From Zerene cesonia (taxonomy: Eukaryota > Arthropoda > Insecta > Lepidoptera > Pieridae): 64,000 nucleotides of DNA. Positions 50,301 to 61,400 of the stretch are shown here, piece after piece. The notes below the pieces were generated by a model. That model was given only the letters and a program-made list of their open reading frames with translations, was not told the origin of the DNA and ran no database searches. The stretch spans positions 3,100,001-3,164,000 of the forward strand of contig NC_052103.1 of the NCBI RefSeq assembly GCF_012273895.1. The letters are read 5' to 3'. Within the stretch, counting starts at the first letter, position 1; each line of letters begins with the position of its first letter. Made by a program: the position numbers and the translations under genes.

Positions 50301-53300
50301 TTGGCATAGTATTGTACAAACACATCATAAAAGGTCTGTTTAAAAAAAATGATTCATATCCTTAAAACATGAATTGTCACACGAACAACGCAACGAAACA
50401 TCTTTTACTAACTTCCTCGAGCATTAACGATAAGCAATTTATTTCTTAGAAAGAAACATTTAATCGTCAAGTGCGCTAATAAAGATAATAGATACTGAAT
50501 GGGACTCATTGATCCAAGCATATCGACGCATCGTTAGAAACAAAGCAGCTTTACAAGTTTTTATTAACGACTTATGAATGCACATTTATTTCCATCCAGA
50601 GCGATAACGGGAATAGAGATAAAATTTCTAGCAATTTTTATTGGAGTCTCGAGTTTTTATTGATACAGAGTTATCGGTACCAGTCTCAGCGTCAGATGTT
50701 TTTTCTTTGCAAGTACGTTTCTACGTGTTTTCAATTGCAATTACATCATAAGTGTCCTGTATAGCAACCGCGATACAATGTGGGATTGTAGAAAGTTTAT
50801 CGTAACAATAAAATAACCAATTGAAATCCAAACTAATCGCTTAACGGATTTACGACATGAATCTAAAACGCTTGCGATTTTATTGTGTTTGGCTCTACAG
50901 GTGTTATTCATTTACAAATTAAACAACAAGGGAAGTATCATTGAAGTATCAGTCATCAAATATTGGCCGTGGTCACGATTATCACGTTTGTTGTAAAATA
51001 ATGGAAACGTCAGTTGCAATAATATAAATAATAATATATATCAATTGCGTCATAAATAGCTTGTAATGTTTTCAAACATTAAAAAAATATTTCATAAATC
51101 AATTGTATATTTTCTAAGTTTTTCCGTACCTTTCAAACTAAAAATTAAAATAACAAATGTTTTTTTTATATTCCATTTGTGAAATACCTTAAAATCTTGG
51201 ATCCATACATGTAGCATGTACAAAATTTATTGCGAAGCATTTCATAATCGTAAATAGCACCGGTATATTTACATCCAAGCCTGCTAGGAAGTTAGCTGAT
51301 AAGCTACAGCACACAATGTAAATTTAACTTGCAACTGATAAGATTTAGAAGTATAAAACGTTATTTAAAGTTCGTCAGCCAGATGCAAGGATGATAAACG
51401 CTGCATGTGAGGGCAGGTTTTCTATAACCTCTAAATGACCTCACCCAAAAATGGCCTGTGGCAGTGATGTGACCCCTAACTTACTGCATACGTTAATATA
51501 ATATACTGTTTCATACTCTTTCTATTTTCTTTAAAGTTATTTTTTAATCAGTTGTATTATTAGACTTTTTTACTTTTACAAATTCGTTCAGAACTGAGTA
51601 CCAGTTACAATTTTTACTTCACTTCTGTATATAAAACGCACTTAAAAATCCAATCAAATCAAATATTTAAGGTTTTTGTCGAGCAAAGGATAAAATAAGT
51701 TCAATTTATAAATCCGAAAATATTGTACCAATTTCCTTGAAAACTACCAATCCAAATAACAGACTAAATATCTATTTGTAGTGATATAGTTAAAGAACAG
51801 AAATTTTAATTTATTGGCAATGCGTTGCGACAAACAAACTAATTATTATCAATACGACTATAACGTTAAGTCAATGTACTAGTTATTGGTTGTGTACTGC
51901 ATCCGACATTCAGCCAATAACGATAACATGGTATTTGCTATAAAACGAATAACCGTAAACAATATCAAAGAGAGTTATAGTGCATATTATTATTATAGTA
52001 TTATATTATCTTATATTAGGTATATAAATTACGTGCCATATTATTTGTCCACGATGGACTCCTCAACTAGTCAACCGATTTTAATCAAATTTGAATTCCA
52101 AAAGGTACCCGTGGTCCGACTCGACGGAGCAGTGGGATTTTAGTCGGGGGAGGATATGTATGCAAGATTTCTATGTAAAATTTAAACTATCGACGGCCCG
52201 GTGGCGCTGCTGGTGATCCTAACAGTTAGGGTGTACTCCTTATAAACACATGTGAAAACGAGCATTATTTATAATTCGATTAGACTTCTTCTAGAAGCAC
52301 TTTGAATTATCTTTACATAGATTTATATATACCATTTTAACCAAATTTTTATTTCTGTTTTCATAGAATCATTTCAGAGTTCCGCACCCGGAGGGAACAC
52401 AGGATATTATGTTAAAATATGCGCGTAAGTGTGGCGAAACTCGCCTCGGGGCTATAAATGTTCTTCATACATATTTTGTAATTTTCCAATGTAATAGTTA
52501 ATTACTCGTTCGGTAAACCGTAGAAATCAAATATTACAGAAAATAATAAACAAACGGCTATGTTGCAAAAAGATATATATAAAAAAGACGTATATTATAT
52601 CGGAATAGTAAAATTGTATGCTGAAATTTTCCTGTTTGTATGAAATGTGCAGCAAAAAAATTATAAGATAAATTTTAATAAAAAGATTGCTGTGTTGCGT
52701 AATTTTGTTTAATTATTAAATGCAATTTAAGAAATTGAGCTATAACAATTGAAGAGTTTGATTAGATTAACAAATTTGTAGGTTATTTAATCAGTTTGCG
52801 ATTTAAAAATTAAAAACTTTTTAACGGATTTTAAACGCGATTTATTCATTATATTATTAACCCGACGTTTCGAACACTGTACAGCGAGCGTGGTCACGGG
52901 AGATTGTAGTCTAAATGTATAATACTCGCGTAAAATCAAACACTAGAAAATACCAGTTTATGATTTTTTTTTTTATTTAAATGTATCCTACCCTCAATTT
53001 TATTATGCGGTTAAAGCGAAATAAGTTTAGAAAAAATACTTATTATTAAGAAGTACTTTTAGTAACGACAAGAGACCACGCCATATGGTTGGCGGCAACT
53101 ATGTGAAGAGAAGCTATGACGCTGTTTTCATGTGCTTTATTAATTTAACAAATCTATCTCATTCTTATTGCAAAAATAATCTATATTTTTAACTATAATT
53201 ATCCGAACTGTATTCTGCTACTCACAAAAATTAAGATTACTAGGTCATGCTATATGATACAATAAAAAAAAAATGAAAAAAAAGATGAAATTTATTCTAC

Positions 53301-53656
53301 AATTCCAAACCCTCATTAATATGGAGGTAGGCGGGCAAAGTGCACAGGTAATGTTCGAACAAATACTCGTTATAGAAGATTATCATAACTACCTACAATA
53401 ATTAAATTTGATAAATGATTCACTTAAATGACACAGGCTTTTACAAATACTCGCCATAAAGCCGGTTGCACAAATAAAAAATAAAAAATCGCGTGCCATA
53501 ACGGACGAAAGCCGGCCGGCATCGATTCCTCGGAAAATATATTTTTAATAGTTGAAATAAAGATAGTAGAAAAATGCCATACTGACCAATAGTCTTCATA
53601 AACTCGTCGAAGTTCTCTGATGAGATCATTTTGTATTTCTTGTCAACAAATTCCAT
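41311..53656 (-). CDS. Fatty acid-binding / cellular retinoic acid-binding-like protein, two first exons
   Basis: An intracellular lipid-binding protein gene with the canonical four-exon family layout. Exons (minus strand): 1a 53656-53587 or 1b 44463-44391, then 43421-43255, 41857-41747 and 41361-41311. Both first exons end in phase 1 at an identical Gly junction, giving 132 aa (1a) or 133 aa (1b). The family signature appears as SSENFDEFM, VKSVCTFEGN, REFGPEEM and a C-terminal TCTRVYKVQ. Arg107, Arg127 and Tyr129 (1a numbering) are the conserved carboxylate-binding triad. These ~15 kDa cytosolic beta-barrel proteins carry fatty acids or retinoids; the ligand cannot be read from sequence. Moth proteins of this type are named FABP or CRABP. 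Intron 1 of isoform 1a is over 10 kb and repeat-laden. Confidence 0.93.
41570..41635. repeat. Short dispersed repeat in FABP intron 3
   Basis: AATAGGGTCCCGTTATACCC and TACGGTACGAAACCCTAAA form an imperfect palindrome resembling a dispersed arthropod repeat I recall (GGGTCCCGT...ACGGAACCCT). Single copy in this window. Confidence 0.35.
41747..41857 (-). CDS. FABP exon 3
   Basis: 37 codons, phase 0 at both ends; acceptor TTTACAG|GTAAAA, donor AAAGCG|GTACGT. Encodes VKSVCTFEGNTLKQVQKAAD and REFGPEEMKA. Read-through past the donor gives a spurious tail (VRVKFYQKHLKKFE) ending at 41702, which should not be annotated. Confidence 0.93.
42289..42322. repeat. Perfect 14 bp hairpin in FABP intron 2
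   Basis: TTATGATATAAAAT and ATTTTATATCATAA are separated by 6 bases (GAGTAG). Confidence 0.9.
42856..42957 (+). mobile_element. Truncated Helitron-like repeat
   Basis: Contains AAAGTTTGTAAGGATGTGTG to ACTGGAATAACATAAAGGCT of the main family. Both ends are missing, and an internal deletion removes the TTGCTCTTTCACG block. Located in FABP intron 2. Confidence 0.7.
43255..43421 (-). CDS. FABP exon 2 (shared by both isoforms)
   Basis: 167 nt; acceptor TTTCTAG|GTGTTG, donor GCCAAG|GTTTGT. Encodes VGLITRKAANAVTPTVELKK, TSSTFKTTEMKFKPGEEF and DEERADGAK, the barrel strands after the helical lid. A long plus-strand frame across it (43019-43453) is antisense shadow. Confidence 0.93.
43450..43684 (-). 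mobile_element. Helitron-like repeat, second subfamily, minus orientation
   Basis: Plus strand CTAG at 43450, then a GC-rich hairpin CCGCCCGCGGCTTCGCCCGC; ends AATATTAGTAGGGA before T (43685), with A at 43449. The interior differs from the main family and contains (ACAG)n at ~43631-43653. Lies 29 bp upstream of the FABP exon 2 acceptor. Confidence 0.75.
43817..44016 (+). mobile_element. Helitron-like non-autonomous repeat
   Basis: Full 200 bp copy, TCCTACTAATATTATAAATG to GGGGCGTAGCTAG, between A and T. It sits in the FABP intron between exon 1b and exon 2, 132 bp from an oppositely oriented second-subfamily copy. Confidence 0.85.
44391..44463 (-). CDS. FABP alternative first exon 1b (proximal)
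   Basis: 73 nt: ATG 44463, encoding MNLTLGKKYKLISSENFDEF then MRRL and the first base of Gly; donor CTTG|GTAAAG. It replaces exon 1a in frame. Compared with 1a the first five residues differ and the stretch after FDEFM is RRLG instead of KTIG, near the helical lid. An acceptor-like TTATCTGTAG ends 8 bp before the ATG, so a separate leader exon and promoter are possible. Conservation of SSENFDEFM argues against a decayed copy. Confidence 0.88.
44464..45370. other. FABP intron / proximal upstream region
   Basis: Upstream of exon 1b on the minus strand. At 45201-45242 a 23 bp unit, TAATTATTTTATTCATTAAT plus 3 bases, is tandemly duplicated. No other gene supported. Confidence 0.5.
45380..45600. 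promoter_or_regulatory. GC-rich CCAAT-box segment, candidate promoter
   Basis: A GC-rich island (GGGCGCGGCGCGTTCC) with two ATTGG boxes (GATTGGATGG at ~45472 and CCTATTGGTTG at ~45500), a CGACGTCA site at ~45525, and TATAAAT at 45544-45550 followed by CAATTGAAAG. On the plus strand the order CCAAT, CRE, TATA is promoter-like. On the minus strand it lies ~0.9 kb upstream of FABP exon 1b and could drive that isoform. Direction is unresolved. Confidence 0.4.
45971..46170 (-). mobile_element. Helitron-like non-autonomous repeat, minus orientation
   Basis: Plus strand CTAG at 45971 after A, and AATATTAGTAGGA at 46158-46170 before T. All family blocks are present. In the first intron of the 1a isoform of FABP. 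Confidence 0.82.
46171..49058. other. FABP intron 1
   Basis: A TATG microsatellite (about four units) lies at ~46530-46547. A GC-rich patch with CCAAT (GACCAATGGG) at ~48105-48215 resembles the 45.4 kb segment and may be regulatory. No coding exon is supported. Confidence 0.45.
49059..49180 (+). repeat. ~100 bp dispersed repeat, copy A
   Basis: CCCGTGACCACGCTCGCTGT, GTTCGAAACGTCGGGTTAAT and CGCGTTTAAAATCCGTTAAA recur almost unchanged, in inverse orientation, at 52806-52905. Family not identified. Confidence 0.7.
49181..52805. other. FABP intron 1 continued
   Basis: No gene supported. A degenerate repeat-like piece at ~52055-52150 (CAACTAGTCAACCGATTTTA) and a GC-rich spot at 52190-52245 could be old element fragments. 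Confidence 0.4.
52806..52905 (-). repeat. ~100 bp dispersed repeat, copy B (inverted)
   Basis: Reverse complement of copy A at 49059-49180, with only a 2 bp insertion and a few substitutions over ~100 bp. That implies recent spread or exchange. Confidence 0.7.
53587..53656 (-). CDS. FABP first exon 1a (distal)
   Basis: 70 nt from ATG 53656: MEFVDKKYKMISSENFDEFM, then KTI and the first base of Gly; donor ATTG|GTCAGT. The MEF...GKKY/KKYK start and the SSENFDEFM motif are typical for moth FABP/CRABP proteins, so this is probably the main form. Its ATG lies 1.8 kb from the divergently transcribed SNM1A start codon. Confidence 0.92.
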
Positions 53657-55454
53657 TTTTAATTAGATTAAATTTACGTTTATAATTACAAGATAAGACA
53701 ACCTCCAACGACACTAGTCGAAACTAGAATGATTGGAAGTCGAAAATGAAACACGAACTCACTTCATAGCCGTGAATGAACAAAAAGTATGAACGAGTAT
53801 AAACTGTCAAGAATAAAGAACGCGTGTTCTACACAGATTACTCTCTTCGTTCACCATTCACTTCTGTCTAACTTGCCTTTTGTCTGTTACCATAAAAGTA
53901 CTCTATGCTGTTACCTATTTATTTTCTTCGTCGGTATATTGTTCACTGTTATGGCAAGTGATTTTTTATAAATAAATAAATAAATAAAAAAAAAAAAATA
54001 TATCTACGTACATAAATGGATTTATTAGCAGTTCATTATTAATTAAATAATAAAAAATGAATTAAGTAAATCAACTAGGATTAATACAAAAATTACATAA
54101 ATGCCTACGTTATTGTACGCCACAAAATAAACAAGGAAATACATAAAACAGAAGCAAAACACAGTTCCAATATTCAGAAGGCAGACAAAGCGTTAAAAGC
54201 ATTCTGTCCCACACAGGACAGGAGGTCTGATGTCAGTGTAGGTCTTACGCAAGCATGATTTTAGTTTACTTTTTTATACCTATTTATGGCGCTCGTGTTG
54301 TCTAATTTTGCACAAAATATTAAACTTTCATTCAATTCAAAAACAATTACACAACATAATAACATAAGCTTCCCACTCACAGATCCCTTGGGTTTCCGAA
54401 TTCAAAAATATCTTGCGTCTTTTCTCAGGTCCTAAACTATCTCTGTACCCAATGTCACCTAGATTGGTTCAGTAACTTTGGCGTGAAGGAGAAACAGACA
54501 AACTATAAAAATTGTGGGGATATTATTGTCGATAATAAAACGTAGGTACTTTAATGTAAATTTATTATCAGCGTTAGACAGCAGGGCCAAGAACAGAACT
54601 TTTCCAATCGAAATGATTATTTCCAATATTTAGTTAACTTAATGTCTCTGAACACCTATGATCATAAATTATTTAATTCATCTTTTGCAATTTAAAAAAT
54701 TAATTGCAAGGCAAGTTGACTGAGTTTTGTCGGGTCGATACTCCATTTATCTTTTCCTTTTCCTCACCTGTGTATATCAGTTACAACGGTTTCATTAATA
54801 GCCTGGACTCTTGTTATAAGGCGTCCTTAAAATATTCTTAAACGTTACGCCGCTCACGCTGTTATAGTAACCAAAAAAGAAAAAAGAATATCATCAAAAC
54901 AAATAATAAAACGGCGCTGTTTAATCATATCATTAGGCTATTAGTAAAGTTAAAGAAACTATTACCTTACCTACCTACTTTTACTATTAGTCGTTCGCTG
55001 GTAGTTAATAATGTGATTTGCTGATCGCAGGAATAAAAATTATCCTATGTCATGTCTCGGTGTCTCGGTAACTATATCCTGTACCAAATTATCATAATCA
55101 TCAATATCAGTGCTGAGGTTAAGGAATGAAAAAGAGACAAACAGATAGACCGATAAATAAAATATAACGACTTTTTTAATTTATGTAAAATAAGTATTTG
55201 TAGGGGTTATTAATTAATAATAATTTATACTGGCCACAAAACTTATTTAAGTCAAAAAATCATTCATTATTGGCATTGGACATTGACATTTAAATGACAT
55301 GAAATATGAAAATTTTGTGCGAAAGCGAAATATACTAAATATTATTGTATGAATATTAATATTTACAGTATTAATGGTTCAGCTTTCAATGTGTATTAAA
55401 TTTTTCAGGCTATACTTCTACTACATACTTAACGATTAGTATGGTTATTAGAAA
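53657..55454. other. Divergent intergenic region between FABP and SNM1A
   Basis: Holds the FABP exon 1a leader on one side and the SNM1A leader on the other; no TATA box could be assigned to either. Contains an AAAT microsatellite with an A-run (53968-53999) and two Helitron-like tails: ~54420-54505 (TTGGTTCAGTAACTTTGGCG) and ~55010-55150 (AATAAAAATTATCCTATGTC). Confidence 0.5.
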
Positions 55455-58400
55455 ATGTACGAAGATGATATTGATAATTACATACCATCACTTTTAAATC
55501 CTCGCTCTGTAAAAAAATTAAGCAGTGATCTACCTCTGACTCAGGTTTGAAATATTTATATAGGAACAAAATTATACAATTTTAACTTTCAGAAACATTA
55601 ATTTGAGTAGCTTAGCTAAATGGATTATAATAAAATATTGAAATTATAGAAGTTACGAGCAAGTTTTTAATGACAATTTCATTGTAATTTTGAACAATTG
55701 CTATATGAATAATTGTGTTTTCAGAATTCAATAAAAAGTCGATGCTCATTATCTTTGAAGAAAAATAGTGTTGCAAGCAAGACCAAGAAAAATTTAAATA
55801 AGGTGAAGACATATTACTCATAACACTATTAGTATTCTTTCTTTATTCCTGGAAATTTCATATAAGTAAAATTAGATCTTACAATGAATGTATTATCAGT
55901 GTTCAGTAAAAAAAAATTGTGATTTAAAGAAATAGCAATATTATGGATTCATATTATTGAATTGATTATACTGTAATAATCTAGTTTTCAATTTTATATA
56001 AGAAGTCTAATTCCTGCTAACTTTTAGGTATTCTTACAAGATAAAGAAAATTTATGTAAAAATGCAACATATGACCAAATTGGTAAGAAAAAAGAATACC
56101 CAATAAAGAGATTGGAAGATGAAGAAACACTCCAACTTTCTGCTATTGAAGATTTGCCTTTTCTTAACGATCACCAGTCCTCGTCTAGTGACATTGTTGT
56201 ACCTCTAGTCTGCAATGGAACCAAAACTGATGATAATAATAATTCATTGAAATCTGTGTCCTCTGGAACAGAATTGAGTTATGGAGATAATAAAAGTGAT
56301 GATACACTCATCTATAATATAGACATAAAACCATCTTACACTGTGTGTTTTTCTGTAAATAACACTAACAATGTAGAACTAAGTACAAAGAATAGTAATA
56401 TTAAGCATGTATCAGTGACAAATGCCAAAAATAACATGAGTTTTGAATGTGAAATTATTGAGGTCTCAGATGAATCAATGGAAATAGAGACGGTACAAGA
56501 AGTATTGCCACATAAAAAAAGTCTGTCAAAGCGAACATCTGTTGCTGTCAATGTAGAAATTAAAAAGCAAAAATTGTCACAGCAAACTGCAGGAGAAGAA
56601 AATAAAGTTCTTATTTTGAACACAAATGATGCTAAAAAGCTGTCAGATGTCAATGTGCAGCCAACAAATTATAAATTGTTGAAGCAAAAAATTAAAGACC
56701 AAAATAAATATATTGCTGCCACCAGGAAGTCTGCATCCCAAGCCAGAATCAGGAATGGGAAGGCAGTGCATGATAAATTAAAGCAGAAGTCTATAGATTG
56801 TTATTTTTCTAATGTGCTAAAGGTCAAGAAGTTAGTTGATGTGAATGGTTCAGTAGATTTGATTAAGGATGGTGGTGGTTTAACAGATAAGATCTTAGCT
56901 CAGGATGATTCACATGACATGAGTAAAAACTTGTGTATAACTTCTATTAAACATGATGCTACTGCTCAATCTACGAAAGCCAGTAGAAAGAACAATGAAA
57001 TTGTCAAATCAGCAAGGAAGTTGTCGCACCGATCGATGTCTCCCAGGATTGACATTAAGGAATCGGAGGCGACACAGTTTTCAAAAGTGAAAAATGAGAG
57101 TATCGGCTCTTACTCACCGAGGAAGATTGTTGAGTCTATACAGTTTCATTTGCCAGTCAAATCTAAATCGAATAAAACATCAACTGTGACCAGAATAATA
57201 CCAAATTATAAAATAGTTGCAGGTAAGAGGATTAAAGGTATTATTATTGTTACATATTGTTATTTAATTATTCAATGTTTTATTAAACAAAAGCTTAGAA
57301 AAAGGTGCATATTGATAATAATTAATACAGTAGATTTTTAAGAAAGATTGATAATGATAATTAACTTTTTGGGTTTTTATTAAAAACCCAAAAAGTTAAT
57401 TTTTTTTTGTCTTGGCTTCTAGGATAGAAATATAGCCTTGTTACTGCATAAACGTCTATGTGGGGTAGATTTTGAGTGAAAATGTACAAACAAAATAACA
57501 AAAATTTAAACATTTCTTTTATATGGCTTTATTGAATGCTATTTTTATGGCTTCCAGGGACACATTTTGCGGTGGATGCATTTGCCTATGGAGATATTCC
57601 AAATGTTAAACATTATTTCCTCACACATTTCCATTCAGATCATTATTCAGGATTGAAGAAGAATTTTAACAAATTGCTGTTTTGTTCAAAAATTACAGGT
57701 ATTGTATATCCTTTATAATGTACCCACAGTAGGTATTAGTATAGGTGATTTACAATAAATAATTATTTTTTACAAAAATCTAAACCACATCCAAATTTTC
57801 ACAGCACACAGAAGGCACTATGATGATTTCGATCCTCTTTGTCTTGTTTCAAAACAAGTTATTTGTTCAACCAGCTGATGTTACAATGTTGAAAAAAAAA
57901 ACAGTCAGTTTAAGAATCTCTCCCTTCCACCCTTTAAGTCATTTGAAAAAATATTTATATGTAATCTTTATAGCATGCAAATGCTTAACAAGTAAATAAG
58001 AGTTTTTAAAGAAGGGAAGAGACCTTAAGACTCTGAAAAAAGGTCATTGACGGCTTCCCCCCTGGAGTAACACGGGCAATAGTCATTTGTAGATGGTGTG
58101 GTCAAGCTGGACTATAGTGACTCGTTTTAACTTGGTTTCCTTTTTATTCTAGCCGACTTGTGCGTATCACGATTGGGAGTGAATATAAAGCACATTCATA
58201 TTATGAATGTTGATGAGTCCATTAAAATTGATGGGGTCGAAGTTATGGCTGTTGATGCAAATCAGTGAGTTTATTTTTTGTTGCAAACAAATTTATTGTA
58301 TAGAATAGTTTTGTAATCTGAATCAAAAGTTTAGAATAAGGTTTATGTAGTAAAATACGTAAAGAGAGCATATCATTCAGTGACTCATACTTTAGCTCTA

Positions 58401-61400
58401 CCACAAATAGATTTTCGCCCGCGGCTTTGTCCGCATAATAATACCCGTTCGCGTGCGCTTTCTGGGATGTATAATATATTATATATATGGGATATATTAT
58501 ATATATTGTCTTTTTTGGGTCTCAAGCTAATGTTGTATCAAATTTCATCCAAATCGGCCCAGAAGTTCCTGAGATTATCACGATCAAACAAAGCTAACAA
58601 AAATCTTCAGCTTTCTATTATTAGTATAGAGGATAGATTACTGATTCCTTGATTTATTAAGACAAGCCTCCTGCCCAAAATTGTTAATTTGTTATTTTTA
58701 TTTTTGTAGTTGGTTAATTTTGGTTAAATTTTTTGTTAGATTTATGTTACTACTTCAAGCCGATCTTCTGTTTTATGATGGTACTTTAAGATGAATGGTT
58801 ATACGACATTTATAAGGCTACACCACAACTTTCCGCAGTTGTCCAGGGGCAGTAATGTTGGTGTTCACTCTACCCAGTGGCAAGACCTTGCTTCATACAG
58901 GGGACTTCAGGGCGTCTCCCATTATGGAGTCCTATCCTGTGTTTTGGAATAGGGATATTCACACCATATACTTGGATACTACGTGAGTTTTTTAAAAGTT
59001 AAAAAAAAAACGATGTTTTTTGTCTACATAAGGTCAATGGTTTTTTCTTTATTTTGTTATAATACTCCAATCTTTATGTGTATTATTCCAGCTACTGTAA
59101 CCCGCGGTACGATTTTCCCACTCAAGACCAAAGCTTGGAAATGGCGCTATACCACCTGCGACAAAAGAAGACCATATTGGAGAAAACTGGCAAGAAGTTC
59201 TCGTCGGTACTCATCGTTTGCGGCACTTACACTATTGGTATGGTTTTTCATTTGTTTTAAGTTGGACTTTATGTTAGATATATAGTATTTTGTTTGTTAG
59301 AAGAGAATTTATTCGAGAGATAAAGAGATAGAGAGATCAGTTTAGCGTTGAGCGGCCCATGCTCAAGTAGTGCTGTCTGCACGTAGCTTCGATTAAAATA
59401 AAATCTTTTGACGTANNNNNNNNNNNNNNNNNNNNNNNNNNNNNNNNNNNNNNNNNNNNNNNNNNNNNNNNNNNNNNNNNNNNNNNNNNNNNNNNNNNNN
59501 NNNNNNNNNNNNNNNNNNNNNNNNNNNNNNNNNNNNNNNNNNNNNNNNNNNNNNNNNNNNNNNNNNNNNNNNNNNNNNNNNNNNNNNNNNNNNNNNNNNN
59601 NNNNNNNNNNNNNNNNNNNNNNNNNNNNNNNNNNNNNNNNNNNNNNNNNNNNNNNNNNNNNNNNNNNNNNNNNNNNNNNNNNNNNNNNNNNNNNNNNNNN
59701 NNNNNNNNNNNNNNNNNNNNNNNNNNNNNNNNNNNNNNNNNNNNNNNNNNNNNNNNNNNNNNNNNNNNNNNNNNNNNNNNNNNNNNNNNNNNNNNNNNNN
59801 NNNNNNNNNNNNNNNNNNNNNNNNNNNNNNNNNNNNNNNNNNNNNNNNNNNNNNNNNNNNNNNNNNNNNNNNNNNNNNNNNNNNNNNNNNNNNNNNNNNN
59901 NNNNNNNNNNNNNNNNNNNNNNNNNNNNNNNNNNNNNNNNNNNNNNNNNNNNNNNNNNNNNNNNNNNNNNNNNNNNNNNNNNNNNNNNNNNNNNNNNNNN
60001 NNNNNNNNNNNNNNNNNNNNNNNNNNNNNNNNNNNNNNNNNNNNNNNNNNNNNNNNNNNNNNNNNNNNNNNNNNNNNNNNNNNNNNNNNNNNNNNNNNNN
60101 NNNNNNNNNNNNNNNNNNNNNNNNNNNNNNNNNNNNNNNNNNNNNNNNNNNNNNNNNNNNNNNNNNNNNNNNNNNNNNNNNNNNNNNNNNNNNNNNNNNN
60201 NNNNNNNNNNNNNNNNNNNNNNNNNNNNNNNNNNNNNNNNNNNNNNNNNNNNNNNNNNNNNNNNNNNNNNNNNNNNNNNNNNNNNNNNNNNNNNNNNNNN
60301 NNNNNNNNNNNNNNNNNNNNNNNNNNNNNNNNNNNNNNNNNNNNNNNNNNNNNNNNNNNNNNNNNNNNNNNNNNNNNNNNNNNNNNNNNNNNNNNNNNNN
60401 NNNNNNNNNNNNNNNATTTATTTTAAATCATAAAAATTGTTACCACAACTATGAATTGTAATTTGACATTAATCTTTGTACCTTTTTTTTTTTTTTATTT
60501 TATTTTTTTTGAGTTTGTTATTTAATTACATCAGTTTAATTTTAATTTTTAATTTGCATGAAATTTTGTTTTATGTGTATTTATTTATAGATTTTTTAAA
60601 TAATAGACACGAAATTGTCGCTGCTATGAAATTTTATAATTATTAATGTTACTCGTTTATGGTCCCGCAGGACAGGCACTGCCTAGTGCGGGATCCAATG
60701 AACTCACATTTGTAAATTAACTTATAACTTTAAGAACCTTGGACACGTGCGTATTATTTTTGATTTTTATGTCTATCTTAAAGTAATAAAGATATTTTAA
60801 TTTTAATTTTAAAAATACTAATAATTTGTACCATGACTTCTTATGATATGCTTTAGAGGCCATATTTTTATAAATCATATTTTTATATTTTAAATAGGGT
60901 CAAATTAAATACCTCCCTTGTTAAATATAAGATGTATGAGATTTGAAAATAGGTCAAAATGTCATTTGTCCTATTTTCAAAACTGTAATTTTTTTATCTA
61001 TATTAATATTATAAAGCTTTAGAGTTTGTTTGTTTGGTTGAACGCGCTAATCTCAGGAACTACTGGTCCGATTTGAAAAATTCTTTCAGTGTTAAATAGC
61101 CCATTTATTGAGCAAGGTTCTAGATTATACTATATATACCACGAGCGAAGCCGGAGCGGACAGCTAGTCAAACATAAAAGTATCATGTCCATCGGTTGTC
61201 ACGAAGTTATCGAGTAATTTTAAGACATTTTTTATTTATTATAAATAATAATATAATAAAGTCTTTATTAAACCTGTTAAATACGTACAATTATGTATAA
61301 TATAATTATAAAAGAATATATATTAAAAAAAAAAACTGTGTCACATACGGCAGGCAAGGAGAAGTTCTTCCTCGGCATGGCGCGGCGCGTGGGCTGCACG

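Noticed and set aside
52190..52245. Possible SINE head (GGTGGCGCTGCTGG)
   Set aside because: Only a loose A-box resemblance; no B-box at the right distance.
57223..57343. Extension of SNM1A exon 2 to a stop at 57341
   Set aside because: A consensus donor GTAAGA precedes it, and exon 3 continues the conserved nuclease sequence in phase.
57359..57410. Hairpin followed by T-run as a terminator
   Set aside because: Intrinsic terminators of this type are bacterial. This lies inside a eukaryotic intron with spliced exons on both sides.
59408..60433. Open frame across the second N-run
   Set aside because: Gap artefact. SNM1A exons 6 and 7 join without it.
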